Origin: Ochotona curzoniae | Taxonomy: Eukaryota; Chordata; Mammalia; Lagomorpha; Ochotonidae | DNA length: 64,000 bases | Assembly (NCBI RefSeq): GCF_017591425.1 | Contig: NW_024467106.1 | Location: 21,504,501-21,568,500, forward strand | Direction of reading: 5' to 3' | Part shown: positions 1 through 10,739 of the stretch, piece after piece | How positions within the stretch are numbered: position 1 is the stretch's first letter | Layout of the letters: each line of letters starts with the position of its first letter | Translations under genes and position numbers: made by a program | The notes under the pieces: model-generated | The model's database searches: none | Told to the model about the DNA's origin: nothing | Seen by the model: the letters and a program-made list of their open reading frames with translations, nothing else

Positions 1-1100
1 TCTCTCCTCTCAATCCACACTGCTGTGTTTGTTCCCTTCGTTGCTTGGAAATATATATTCCTTACGTCAAAGGCAAAATTGCTTAAAGGTCTTCGTTGGC
101 TTTTATCTGTGATTTTAGAGTCAGACAATAGCTCATTCTATCAGAGGATCTTGGCTTTATAAACAAGAAAATTCTGAGGAAAGCAGAATCAGAATTTTTA
201 AAAAATTAGTTATTTCAAAGTGATCTTTTTTGTGAAGCTTAATGCAGTGGGGCTTTGCTCATCATGCTGATTAAATCTGGCCTGTATTTTTGCAGGATTT
301 AGTTATTCTCTCTATCTCTCTCTGTCTCCCCAGCCTCTTTTTCTCTCTCTTTCCTTCCCTCCCTTTCTCCCTGAAGCTCAGGTACATAGCTTCAGCTTGG
401 TGACAATGAACTTCAGTATAAGTAATTTTGTCATGGTGTGGTCTGTTGGGCTTAGTATAGGAGGTCACTTCAAACCAATAAACTCCAATGAATTTCACTG
501 AATACTTGTCAAACAACAATAAAACAACCAGAAACTCCACTTCACAGAAAGGCAAAACAGCTTTTTTTTAAAAAAAAAAAAAAATTCCATGTTTCTCTTC
601 TATCAAAAGTTAAGTCTAACAAAGTTGGACTTGACAGTTCCTCTTTATGCACCAAATGTAGAAGACATGAGGTCAGAGATGTTCAGAAAATCATGTGACA
701 CAAACAAAAGAGATCAAATACAAACGTCCTAGCTACTCCTACACAAATCACTACAAGACAAAAAGCCACGATTGGGAGAAAAAATAAAGACAATAAAAAT
801 GCTCAATGTGGTTGTCGACTCCCACTGTTGGTATATCTGGGCAGGTGAGTTTGCTCCTAGACATATGTTAGAATGGAGAACTGGTGATCCAAATGAAAGT
901 GTCTTTAAAATCTTCAACTGGAAAATATATTCTCCACACCTATCCTTCAGGGAGTAGGAGCAGAATTTCCAGCATGAGATAAAATCATTTCAGCAGATGC
1001 ATAATTTAGCATTTATTTAAACTAAGATTCTTCTGCCAGCATCATAATAGGACAGATTTTACATCATCGTGGGTTTTTTGTTTGTTTGTTTGAAAAATTA
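1..1100. other. unique non-coding stretch, no gene seen
   Basis: I see no exon, RNA gene or recognisable transposon here. There is a pyrimidine-rich tract at about 301-373 (CT and CCTT runs) and an A-run at about 569-584. The open frames (up to 94 codons on the minus strand across the pyrimidine tract) are low-complexity and not gene-like. Confidence 0.6.
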
Positions 1101-1104
1101 GCCA

Positions 1105-1235
1105 GGTTTTATGGGTCAGCAATGTGAAGGTTAAGCTACTCTCTGCAACATCAACAGCCGTATAAGTGCTGGGATTGACATCCAGCTGCTCCACTCCCAA
1201 TCCACCTCCCTGCTGATGCCTGTTCTCAATAAGAT
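1105..1235 (+). mobile_element. old CSINE fragment (5' half)
   Basis: The stretch reads like the tRNA-derived head of a lagomorph C-repeat: GGTTAAGCTACTCTCTGCAA, then a diverged CATATGGG/GTTCTAGTCCC region, then CAGCTGCTCCACTCCCAATC and CTCCCTGCTGATGCCTG. The 3' half (GAAAGCAG, then GATGGCCCAAG) is not convincingly present. It lies directly upstream of the C-rich tandem block, which is relevant to whether the two form one composite. Confidence 0.5.
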
Positions 1236-1279
1236 TGTGGTCCAGAATCTTCCATACAACTTGACTTTCAAGATCAGGT

Positions 1280-2750
1280 TATGGGATGCCTAATCTTTGC
1301 TGCCCATTCTGGCTCTCGGATTTGCCAGTGGTGATATGAAATGGCCCAGTGAGACTTTCCCCAGACCTGTGCCAAAGTTAAGCCTGTGGGTACCATAACC
1401 TGACCTGATCTGGGCTGTCCCCTTTCTTGGTTATTGTGCTCACCTTCAGGGACTGTGTACCGACAGAGGAGTTGCACAAGCTCCTCCATCACAACCTCTT
1501 TCAATGCCAGATCTCACACACACTGGTGGATCCGTAGGCTAGCCCTACTTAGCCCACCTCCTGTCCTAGCAGGAAAAGTGACCTTTCCTGATTGTCCATC
1601 ACCCATTCTGGTTCTTACTTTTCAGTGCTACAGCCCGGCCAAGTCTGGTTCACTCCCAGACACAGCTCACACATGACTCAGCAAGGACAGAGACCTAGCC
1701 CAGCCCATCCTACACCCATCCTAGTTCTCATGAACTCCAGTGGGTGCTGGAGTCTAGCACAGTCTTGCATGCCCCCAGACCTCGTGCATACCCATGCTAA
1801 GGGAGATTGCATCCATGTCCACACCAGACTGCAGCCCCAGCTCTGGCCCCTGTGCTCACCAGTGGAACCCACAGCCCAACCAGGGTGTCCCCTTAGCTCC
1901 CCAACTAGGCCTGATCCCAGTCACAGATCTTGTGTGTGCCAGTGATTGCTCTGACCCAGCTTGGCATAGCCCCTCACCTGTCTTGGCCTTTGCCGTGGAT
2001 GCTGTAGCCTGGCCTGACCCAGCCTGCCCCCAGGCCCAACTCACATAGTGAGTGCTGCAACATGGCTCTGCTCAGTCTTCTCCCATCCCTGGCTCATGCA
2101 GACCAGTAGGTGTGTCAGCCTAGTCTGGTATGACCTGCAGTTCATCCTGTTTTCTGCGCTTTCCAGTGGGCTATGGCTTACTGGACCCCACCCAGTCTAT
2201 CCCCTTCCAAAATCAACTCATACTTGCCACCGGATTGAGCTACCCTACCCAGCCTGCTCAACGCCCAGGCCTGGATCATGAGCTCATTATTGGGAGTTGT
2301 GGCCCACTAGAAGAGTTTTCCATGTTCCCCACTTGGCCTACTCCCAGACCCAGATCTCACACATACCAGTGGGTGCTTGACCCTTACCCAACATGGCCTG
2401 CCCCATCCATCCTGCCCTTTGTATGAACTGGTGCGGCCCAACCCATCCCATGCACTGTTTTAGAGTGCTCATGAGGGTGCTGCAGCCTGGACCTGCCTCA
2501 TTTGCTCCAAGTATCAGTACTGGTGAGCATCAGTGAGTTACACGATTGCACCTAGGTCAGCCTATCACTGTTTCAACTTTCAAGCTAACCAATGGGACTT
2601 GTATTGCCATAAGTTTGGGGCCACATGTCCCCCATGAACCCAGACCCAGGCCTGATTCTCTTACATGCTGGTCAGTGGCTGAAGGATCCAGTCACCTGTG
2701 CTGCTGCTCAGTTTTACCTGATCCAATCTGGAATATTATCATTTAATTTT
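1280..2750 (+). repeat. degenerate C-rich tandem repeat (minisatellite-like, unit about 50-75 bp)
   Basis: A recurring motif close to CTCACACATACCAGTGGGTG, followed by GCTGCAGCCTGGCCTGACCC, can be followed through the block. Recognisable starts lie near 1511, 1663, 1727, 1781, 1852, 1924, 2038, 2091, 2155, 2214, 2275, 2354, 2421, 2467 and 2656. Spacing is irregular (about 46-114 bases) and copies are strongly diverged, so the array is old. On the plus strand C outnumbers G about two to one. The many overlapping open frames here (up to 117 codons) follow from the scarcity of stop codons in this composition and are not evidence of coding. Confidence 0.6.
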
Positions 2751-2775
2751 CTTTGAAGATATCAGGGTCATGGTG

Positions 2776-2850
2776 ATGAAAAGAAAAGAGAAAAAAAAGA
2801 AAAGAAAAGAAAAAGAATAGAAAACAAAAAGAGAAGAAAAATAAAAGAAA
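2776..2850 (+). repeat. A-rich purine tract (AAAAG/AAAAGA)
   Basis: A tract of AAAAG-type units with two short interruptions closes the 3' side of the C-rich tandem block. It could be the decayed tail of a retroposed copy or an independent simple repeat. I did not find a clear target-site duplication around it. Confidence 0.75.
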
Positions 2851-3194
2851 GCATTTTAACATTATATTATTTTGTATTACAAAATTCCACATATATATCC
2901 TTTTTATCTAAAACTTCTAAGGTATATCTGAATTCTGTAGCAGCTTTTCTTTCTCAACATTAAAAAATAGTTTAATCCCCCTTTCAAAGAAAATCTTCCC
3001 TAATGAACAGAAAAGTTCACTGCCAATATTGAAATGAAGTGAAACAGAACTGGCTCCAACAGCAACATGTTCTCTCAATATATGTTGGCTACATAGCAAA
3101 ATGTAGTATAAAGAAGAGGGATTGAAAACCAAATGATTAGCTATCCAGGATTACTATTTCTTCCACTTCTTATCTGGTGTGTGACATCAGATGA

Positions 3195-3198
<4 letters not shown>
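2851..3198. other. unique stretch, no gene seen
   Basis: AT-rich unique sequence between the A-rich tract and the CT microsatellite. I recognise no repeat, exon or RNA gene. Confidence 0.5.

Positions 3199-3236
<38 letters not shown>
3199..3236 (+). repeat. (CT)19 microsatellite
   Basis: An uninterrupted CT dinucleotide run of about 38 bases, ending in TTTTCCC. It is long and pure enough to be polymorphic. Confidence 0.97.
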
Positions 3237-3239
<3 letters not shown>

Positions 3240-3454
3240 CCCTTTATCCCCAACTTCAAGCAGTAGAAGCCTTCATTTTAAATGAAATACCACTCAGTTG
3301 ACTAGCAAAGCATATATACACTGAGTTCTTCTTTCCAGGTTCCCTTCAGTGGTCCCCAAGCTGCCTTCAGAAAAGCACATGGCAGACAACCAGCACCCTA
3401 AGTCCTTTTAGGACCCAGTGAGGAAGAAAAGAATGAATGACGGAATGAAAAACC

Positions 3455-3700
3455 ATGTTGAAAGTGCAAGGAGCATGCACTTTGGAGCAATACATTGCCA
3501 ATGCCAATCCCTGCTCAGATCTGCTCTTGTGATAGAAGAGCTGCTTTGCAGAGTTAATCCTTCTGTCTTATTTCTTTGTCCATAAAACAGAAATAGCATC
3601 TACTACACCAGGTTGCTGTGAATATTCAGTGCAAGAATAAATTAGATTACTAGCTCACAGTAACGGCTCAATCAATATTAAACCTATTATTAATTACTTG
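3455..3700 (+). repeat. MIR SINE relic, sense
   Basis: The order of landmarks is that of a MIR: a diverged internal region, then TCTTATTTCTTTGTCCATAA (the cytosine-rich 'tcatctgtaaaatgg' segment), TTGCTGTGAATATTCAGTGC, and AGCTCACAGTAACGGCTCAA near the 3' end. Divergence is high, as expected for this ancient tRNA-derived family. Confidence 0.6.
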
Positions 3701-4185
3701 AAAAGTTGATGTTCCATTCAGGATAGGCCTGGTTGATGTCTGTGTTCCTAGAATAATTATTCATCATACGTCTTTCACTTCCAGACAACAGTAGTTTGAA
3801 CAATAAATCTTGACTATTTAATGCCATCTTCTTGCCTCCCACTTTCTAGCTTTGATTTTAGGGGTTCCAAAGCCTGCAGGAATCTTTTGTGTACCTCTGA
3901 GAATCCCACACGGGGCTACTGGTGACTTTTTTAATGTCAGGGTTTGAGAATGTATCTGATACTCTTGAAGAGGCAGGCAGATAATTCACAAAGAGGAAGC
4001 ATATGTTCATTGCATTTATACTTCACCAACAGCAAGATTTTATCAGGCCCCAACAATTGGAAAATTGTATAGCTATAACAGTTGAGGCCAACATGAACAG
4101 AGTCCTGTAGACCACTAACCAGGAAGTCATTGTTTATTCATTTTGGGATGACTTACGTGAAGCATTGACCATGGTCTATAGGTAA
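3701..4185. other. unique stretch, no gene seen
   Basis: I recognise no repeat family, exon or RNA gene between the MIR relic and the next CSINE. Confidence 0.5.
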
Positions 4186-4189
4186 GACA

Positions 4190-4475
4190 TGGGCTAAATC
4201 ACTTAGATCCCTACAGTAGTATCTACATTTGGTCCCCAACTTCGACTCTTGACTCCAGCTTCCTGCTAATGCAGATCTTTGGAGGGACTAGCAAGACTCA
4301 ACCATCTGGGTACCTGCCATTCACTTAAGAGATGTGGATTTTGCACCAGACTCCCAATATCAGTGATTCTGAGTGAAGAGAGCGAATGGGTGGGGAGTTA
4401 ACTAGCAGGTAGATGGGTTTTCCATCTCTTTCTGTCTTTCTCTATTTCTAAAATAAGTTCTTTTTTAAGTATATT
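4190..4475 (+). mobile_element. old CSINE, sense
   Basis: A diverged full-length C-repeat: GGGCTAAATC near the A-box position, CTCCAGCTTCCTGCTAATGC, CATCTGGGTACCTGCCATTC (equivalent to the 'tgggcccctgcacccacg' segment), AGTGAAGAGAGCGAATGGGT, then TTTCCATCTCTTTCTGTCTT and a degenerate tail. It belongs to the older CSINE class. Confidence 0.7.
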
Positions 4476-4479
4476 AAAA

Positions 4480-5590
4480 AATGAGAAGACATATTTGGGA
4501 GAAAGAGTTCTTTACTTACTTTGTGTCTCCTGCAATCTTGGTGCTGCCTTTCCTTTTTAATTAAGACATGTATACAAGATTCACTTACACCACCGAGGGG
4601 GAAAGAATGCCTTGAAAACTCAGAGCTGAGCATAAGAGAACACTGACCTTCAGATTATATCCTAACACAAAGAAAACGTGTGTGTGTGAGTAGGTAGTAT
4701 GTGTGCTTGGGTGTGTGTTTTGGTTACAGTCAAGCACATCAATCACAGGCCGACAAACATTTGTGGACATTTTAGCATTAGTGATTCTGTTCTCAGACCA
4801 TTAGCTTGTTTGTAGAACTCAGAAGTGTGTGTTAGGCTTCTACATCATCCCAGAGAACAAGTGAGTAAACACAAGCATCACTTATCATTTTGGCAAATTC
4901 AACAAACAGCATTTTAGAGTGTTAACAGCCCTTAATAAGGACTCTCACTGCTGTTAGTTAAACAAACAGCATGAAGTTGAGAAAGGCAATCAGTGGCCCA
5001 ATCTCAGTATTGACTGATTGTTATCAGTGTTGGCCTCCCTTGGCTTGATGCACCTTGCATTCCAGTCCCAGGAAATGGAAGTCTTATTCATTTAAGCCTC
5101 CAACAGAATCACCTGGCTATCAGCAGACATGTATGCAACTTTCAATTCTTAGAGGCTATCTGGAATATGGAACATGAGTGTTTAAGTATTGGGATTTCTG
5201 GGCTATTTTAATGATTTATGGCATCAGTCAAACAGAAGGTTTTAAAAATTCCGTGACCCTATTGACACCTTGAACAGCTATTTTTCCTCTTGGGAGGAAG
5301 GGGAAAGGACTTGTGTTGGCAGAAGGGATGGACTGTATATAGCAGTATAAATATGTCACGTAAATGTTGATGCTATTTTAGATTTGGATTTACCCTGAAG
5401 CTCTGTTTGAAATAGCCGAGAGTTTAAGCACTCAGTGATGTAAGCCATCTATTCTCTCCCTCCCGTCCAAGTAATGAAACCCCACCCATTCTCCTAGGTC
5501 GGCCTTAAATACCACCCATCTTCTCTAGGAAGTTTTTTGCCTTACTCCACCCTCCTCCTACTCCTGTTAGAAATTATCTTTTCTCTCTGA
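4480..5590. other. unique stretch with paired AAACAAACAGCAT motifs
   Basis: No exon or recognisable transposon. A (TG)-rich patch sits at about 4679-4722. The 12-base motif AACAAACAGCAT occurs at 4901-4912 and again at 4961-4972, exactly 60 bases apart, with GTAAACAC at about 4865-4872. This could be regulatory DNA (see findings), but nothing in the sequence proves it. Confidence 0.5.
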
Positions 5591-5594
5591 ATCC

Positions 5595-5780
5595 CCATAG
5601 CTCAAATGTTCACAGCCTATGAGTCACCTAAGATGATTGTTAAAAATGCAGCTGCCTAGACCTCAATGATTGGGAATCCTGGCTGCACATTTCAATCACT
5701 TCAGGGCCCAAGAAAACAAAACAAAAGGCTTTCCAGGTAAATCCTAAATGTACACATGTTTAAGAGCCAATGTCCTTCCT
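5595..5780. mobile_element. MER20-like hAT-Charlie fossil
   Basis: The stretch contains GAGTCACCTAAGATGATTGT, TTAAAAATGCAGCTGCCTAG and then CTGGCTGCACATTTCAATCA and CTTTCCAGGTAAATCCTAAA, with TGTTTAAGAGCCA near the end. This pattern (a 'gcacattagaatcacctggg' segment and its inverted counterpart near the other end) is typical of the small MER20 class of non-autonomous hAT elements. Family name from memory. Confidence 0.5.
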
Positions 5781-5784
5781 CCAT

Positions 5785-6545
5785 AGAGATTCTGATTCTG
5801 TTGAGGGCGAGGTGTGTGTGAGGCCAGCTGTGTTCATTTTTACCCCGCATCTTGGGCTAGGGATTCCCATCACATGTGGGATATACAGGGTATTGGAGCC
5901 TGGATGGAGCCTGCTATCACATGTTAATAGCACTTGACAAGGAGTGCAGATACTGGAAGCTGGAGATGCCTTTCACTCTCATAGCTTCATAGTGCTATTT
6001 GCATATAGAAGACAGGAGGTTAAAAAAAATACTTAGACAGAGATAAATTGTTTTACCTTGTAAAAACATGTGGGAGTGAGGATGGGGGAATGGCCAGCAA
6101 GCCTGAGGGAAAAGGAAAAGCAGAAAACCCACGGCTCTGGGACTCTTGTCCCAGAGCTAGCCTTCAAGCATGAAAACATTGCAGCATGTGCTGAATTGTT
6201 TGTTCCAAGATGTGCCGAGTAAACTCCTTCCTCACTCTCCCTTTAGAAATCTCGAGTGAAGAGGCACTAGAAGCCTCTACATTGGCAAGGGCGAAAATGG
6301 AGAGGACTTGGAGAAACAGAGGAGGTTGATGACAAAGGACAGCTCACATCTGGCAAACACGTGTGGGCCCTGTTTCTTAACACAACTTCTTACACAGAAC
6401 AGGTGTTCAACAAGTATCTGGAATAAATGAAATAACTACTGGGACACTGCCCATGAGGGAAGACCAGGGTTCTTACCAGCACAAAGGACCATCAAGGATC
6501 AAAACACAAACAAATGACATTTTCCTTCTCAATTTCTCTCTTTTT
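5785..6545. other. unique stretch, possible L2/MIR tail near 6385-6440
   Basis: Mostly unrecognised sequence. CACAGAACAGGTGTTCAACA followed by AGTATCTGGAATAAATGAAA at about 6395-6435 resembles the 'gtgctcaataaatgtttgttgaatgaa' end shared by L2 and MIR, but the rest of the element is not evident. Confidence 0.4.
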
Positions 6546-6547
6546 TT

Positions 6548-6871
6548 AAGATTTATTTTATTTTTATTAGAAAGTCAGATATACGGAGAGGAGGAGAGAC
6601 AAAGAGGAAGATCTTCTGTCTGTTGATTCACTCCCCAAGTGGCTGAAATGGCCAGAGTGGACCAATCCCAAGCCAGGAGCCCAGAGCCTCTTCTGGGTAT
6701 CCCACGTGGATGCAGGTTCCCAAAGCTTTGGGCCATCCTCGACTGCTTTCCCAGCCCATGAGCAGGGAGCTGGATGCGAAGCAGGGCTGCAAGGATTAGA
6801 ACCAGTGCCCATATGGGATCCTGGTGCATTCAAAGTGAGGACTTTAGCCACTAGGCTATCCTGCTGGGCCC
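6548..6871 (-). mobile_element. young-class CSINE, antisense
   Basis: A near full-length C-repeat on the minus strand: poly-T side at 6541-6560, AAGATCTTCTGTCTGTTGAT, CACTCCCCAAGTGGCTGAAA, GGGCCATCCTCGACTGCTTT, CATATGGGATCCTGGTGCAT, and GGGCCC at the far end. The flanks CCTTCTCAATTTC (left) and CCTTCTTAGTTTTC (right) look like a slightly decayed target-site duplication. The 3' end (read in antisense) is of the young type. Open frames of 84-108 codons on the minus strand here are SINE sequence. Confidence 0.92.
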
Positions 6872-6874
6872 CCT

Positions 6875-7940
6875 TCTTAGTTTTCAAAAGCAAATCCTGA
6901 TCTCCTCAAGTTCAAGTCTGCCTGGTGCGCTAGTATCTGCTAAGAAGGAGCAAGCATGTATAAAGCATTCACAATCTGAAAACCTTCCCTGTGACCTCAG
7001 GTGGATTTTAGGAATTTGGCTGTGGTTGTTGATTTTGAGAGGTTGGAAAATAAAATTAAACAGGGCATTTAAAATACGAGGAAAACACTTCTTGCAAACC
7101 ACGGTGTCTTGAGTCTCACTGCGTTGATCTGAAAGCAATTGGAGCCAGAGGCATCCCTAAGACATCCAGCTAGTTAAGTGAAACTTTGCATGGAGTCCCA
7201 TCTATTATAAGTCAAGATAACAGACTTAGCTGAGAGATCCTGCTCATTGCTCAGAATCACACAGCTTCACAGCAGCTCTTCCCTTCTTCGACAAATTATT
7301 CTACTTTGCTTAGAAGTTATATGTATTTCTAAGCCCTCTCCAATGGCTTCAGAGTCAACTCCACTAGGACTAACATTGACTTATAGGGAAAGCTAAGGTA
7401 GAATCAGTGAGGTAAGTCTTCCTTTATGGCCAGTGAGGTGGGTCAACTTTATTTTTATTTGCCTGGCATCCTTACTGCCTTGAGAAAATTGCTCTTCTCC
7501 CTCTGGCTCATCCACATAGAGCTGCCAACTCCATATCTGCCTACCTCTCCCTCTTGATCGCACAGATGATCTTGGTGATTCCAGGTTAGTTGATTTTGGC
7601 ACTCTGTACCTTTAGCAGTAATGATTGATCTAAGATACACCTGCGTTCTGTAAGGACAGCCGAATCAGAGTTGTTCCTGAATATAGATACATGAACACTG
7701 GAAGTTAATCACTGGAAAACATGCAGGTCTGGAGCTGTTCATTGCCAGAGCCTATTTGCGGGACACAGCTAATACTGAAAAGTCACTGAACAAGGGATAC
7801 ACACAAATTGAGCCCTGACGTCCACTGCAGAGATCCCTGAATTCAGTTGTCCCTAAAAGTGGGTCATCCATGGACTTGTGTAGGTACCTGTGATTTCACT
7901 TATTTGTTTATGACTAGATTGGTATTGAGTTGGATTTTGT
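6875..7940. other. unique stretch, no gene seen
   Basis: No exon, RNA gene or clear transposon recognised on either strand. Confidence 0.5.
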
Positions 7941-7944
7941 GACT

Positions 7945-8058
7945 CAGGACTGAAATTCTAGGATGAGAGCACTACAGTCAGAGAAGTGCCGTGACCCTCT
8001 CAAGTTCATACAAGCACCATGGGGTAAAGATAAAATTTGAGCCCCTGTCTGTACTAAG
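7945..8058 (-). repeat. MIR relic, antisense
   Basis: The segments GAGCACTACAGTCAGAGAAG, TGACCCTCTCAAGTTCATAC and AAATTTGAGCCCCTGTCTGT follow the order of a reverse-complemented MIR ('gaggcacagag ... ggtcacacagct ... gggattcgaaccc'). Divergence is high. Confidence 0.45.
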
Positions 8059-8204
8059 GGATATAAATAATATAAAATATATTCAAGTCAGCTTCATGAA
8101 GCAAAAGGGAATGCAATTAACAGTGGAATACCTATTAAGATGAATACCTATACCAAAACAATAAATGCCTGTTTCATTTGAATATTGCTCTTAACAAATG
8201 GAAT

Positions 8205-8290
8205 CAGCTGGGACTCAAAGAGATTACTTGACTTTGAGAAAAATCACGAAGCTCATCAATGGCAAAGAAGGAATCTTGACCTAATTCACC
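8205..8290 (-). repeat. possible MIR relic, antisense
   Basis: GGACTCAAAGAGATTACTTG and AAATCACGAAGCTCATCAAT resemble the antisense MIR core ('ctcagagaggttaagtaacttgcccaaggtcac'). The match is short and the call weak. Confidence 0.35.
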
Positions 8291-8294
8291 CTGC

Positions 8295-8890
8295 CCTCCC
8301 AAGGAAGAGTGTGTAGGATGGCAGCAGCCCTTATGTACTACCGTGTTCATGCAAGATGTCAACAGGTCCCTGAAAACCCAAGGTCCTCAGCACAGCTCCT
8401 TTGAAAGCTGTGTGGACTACAGAAAGTCTTCAGCTTCTAAACCAGGCTCCTAAGGTGTCAGAGCCCAGCTTGGAAGTCAGGCAGTGGTGAAACCTCCAGA
8501 GTGGTCTACTTCACTGCCTGGGTTGTGTGCCAGACCATCAGAGGAGGCTACCTCTGCAGCTGGTGCTTGCTGGCTTTAGAGCTGGAGCGGTGAGAGTGGG
8601 AGAAGTGGAGCAGCAAGCAATAACGCAATGACTTTCACCCAGGTCTGAAAATTTTCTTGGTCCACTGTGAGCTCATCTGGCTTTTACTGAAGGCAGGAAA
8701 AAAAGAGGGTGGGCTGGCTCTGTCATATTGAAAACAGAAGCTAAACAAGTCTGAGACAGTCCCCAACTAACTTCCATCTCCTCCCCCATCACAGCCCCCT
8801 TGGAAGTGATAGCGGAAAAGGCTCCAAAGGCGTTTTAACAAGCAAATGCCAATAGTCATTTCCAGTTATGAAAAATGTGTGTTTTCCTTT
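8295..8890. other. unique stretch, no gene seen
   Basis: I recognise nothing specific here on either strand. Confidence 0.5.
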
Positions 8891-8894
8891 TTTA

Positions 8895-9255
8895 AATGTC
8901 CATATGTCTTGGTCTATTTTTCTTTGCTGTAATAGAATACAATAGACTGGGCAACTTAGGAAGAAGAGATATTTACTTGTTGCAGTACCACGTTCAAGGT
9001 TGAGGACCTGCATCTCTAAAGGCTTTGACGCCATCTCATCCCATGGAAAAGCAGAAGGGCAGGAGAACTCACATGAGACATAGCAAGAGACTGCACTTGT
9101 AGCCTCAAACTGGGTAATAACCATTCATGAGTGTGGATCCTGAGCTTCATGATCTAAACATCTTCCTTGAGGCTCCACCTTTCCACATGAGTGCTCTGGG
9201 GGTTAGACTCTCAAAACATGATCTTACAGGCATACTCAAATCCTAACCCAGTTCC
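8895..9255 (-). mobile_element. MaLR (MLT1/MST-like) LTR fragment, antisense
   Basis: The plus strand reads as the reverse of a MaLR LTR: TTGCTGTAATAGAATACAAT, AGACTGGGCAACTTAGGAAG, then CATCTCATCCCATGGAAAAG, AGAAGGGCAGGAGAACTCAC, CATTCATGAGTGTGGATCCT, and GGCTCCACCTTTCCACATGA with GGGGTTAGACTCTCAAAACA. This is the order seen in MLT1-type elements (LTRs of non-autonomous ERVL-related retrotransposons). No internal coding region remains. Confidence 0.75.
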
Positions 9256-9259
9256 TACT

Positions 9260-9880
9260 CTTGAAGAATATAACGACAGAGCCTTGCATTATTGTTTATT
9301 GTCTGTTTGATTTGACAAATTACGGAGTCCCTCTTTTGAAAATGGTTCCCGACTTGAAGTTTCATAAGAACTAAATACCTCTTGAGGTCTGGCATATGGC
9401 AAATGTTCGATAATCATAAATATTGACAGATTCTCTGAAAAACATTCATCAGAAGAAATTCAATGCATAGCAGGCCCTGGCTCCTCTAATCTTGAGTTGC
9501 TGCCTATTACATGGTCAACATTTTCTAAACAGGACTTTTCCAATTCTTATTTTTTTCATGATTCGAGCAGTCCCCTGAGTAGTGCCTGGTCAATGTCTGA
9601 TGCACAGAACAACTGATCTTGAAACCACACAATCACTATTCCCCATGTGTGACTATGGTGCCGAGCTGGAAGTGCTGTGTTCATACAGCATCTTGGGAAG
9701 TGTGTGTGGGTTCCCAGCATCTCCCTCCACCTCTAACGGAAGCCCCACGTCCAGGAGTCAGGGGGAGTCAGGTATAATGGATGAGAAGGAACTGAGGTAT
9801 CCTACATACTTTCTAGGACAAAAACCTCAACCTCCCATTCTGTCAAGGCTGAGGTGAGTCCTACCCACATATCTACCTTG
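9260..9880. other. unique stretch, no gene seen
   Basis: No recognised element. An open frame of 91 codons at 9582-9857 has no motif I know and no supporting splice or promoter context. Confidence 0.45.
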
Positions 9881-9884
9881 GGGA

Positions 9885-10005
9885 AAATTGCAGGGTAGTA
9901 GAGAACAAACTATACTCTTGACTTGTTGTGTCCCTATCTGTGAAATGGGAATAATACTATCTTATAGTTATTACAAGTGCTAAATGGCTCATAATGTTTT
10001 CCTAA
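9885..10005 (+). repeat. MIR relic, sense (3' part)
   Basis: CTATCTGTGAAATGGGAATA followed by ATACTATCTTATAGTTATTA and a decayed 'aggattaaatga' part is the conserved 3' half of a MIR. Confidence 0.6.
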
Positions 10006-10039
10006 AACATTTTTAGGAAAAAAATTTTTAAAAGTCACT

Positions 10040-10375
10040 TTTTAAGACTTATTTTTTGATTGGAGGGTTTTGAAGGCAGGGTGACACCAAGGGGAGGAAG
10101 GGATAAAAGAGATGGAGAGAGAGTTTCCACTTGCTGGTTCACTGCTTAAATAGCTGCAGCCAGGTCTGGGCCAGGTCTAGGCCAGGATTCCAGAGCACCA
10201 GCTGGGTCTGCCATGTTGATGACAGGGACCCATATGTTTGTGTTATTTTCCATTGCATTCCCAGGCTGATTCACAGAGAACTGGATGAGAAGCAGAGAAT
10301 CCAGGATTCTGATATGAGATGTGGGCTTTGTAAGTGGTAGCGTAATCCACTGAGCCACAATGACAGCCCCAAAGT
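10040..10375 (-). mobile_element. old CSINE, antisense
   Basis: Reverse-complement C-repeat: TTTTTAAGACTTATTTTTTG at the tail, CACTTGCTGGTTCACTGCTT, CAGGGACCCATATG, GAGAACTGGATGAGAAGCAG, and a head ending in CCACAATGACAGCCCC. It contains a small local duplication (GGGCCAGGTCT followed by GGCCAGG) at about 10167-10184. Confidence 0.8.
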
Positions 10376-10548
10376 GGTGGCCACTGACTATTAGCCACAT
10401 TCATTAGCTTGAAGACATAACATGTAGAGCACTGGAGATGAAAATATTACTTGCAGGTCTGTGTGCTGGTTTTGTGTTGCAGGTCACAATGAATTTCTTG
10501 ATACCCTCTAGAGGTGCTTTGAGGCCCACAGTGGTCTGCTAATTACAT

Positions 10549-10650
10549 AGATGGGGAAACTGAGCCTGAAAAGGCAGAAGCAACTTTTTACCAAGGTCAC
10601 AAAGTCAGTTGTGAGCAACATTTGTGACTGGTTTGAAAGTTTTTCTCTTT
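10549..10650 (-). repeat. MIR relic, antisense
   Basis: ATGGGGAAACTGAGCCTGAA, AAGGTCACAAAGTCAGTTGT are the classic antisense MIR core ('gatgaggaaactgaggctcagagaggt ... caaggtcacacagctagt'). Confidence 0.65.
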
Positions 10651-10680
10651 TCCCACATCCTGTTCCCCACCCCCGCTTGG

Positions 10681-10682
<2 letters not shown>

Positions 10683-10734
<52 letters not shown>
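10683..10734 (+). repeat. (CA)26 microsatellite
   Basis: A pure alternating AC run of about 52 bases, ending in GTGCATG. Alternating purine-pyrimidine sequence can adopt Z-DNA. Open frames of repeated T-H or C-V on the two strands are artefacts of this run. Confidence 0.98.
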
Positions 10735-10738
<4 letters not shown>

Positions 10739-10739
10739 A

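Noticed and set aside
1434..2426. Cluster of overlapping open frames on both strands
   Set aside because: They follow from the C-rich, stop-poor tandem repeat and overlap each other in several frames.
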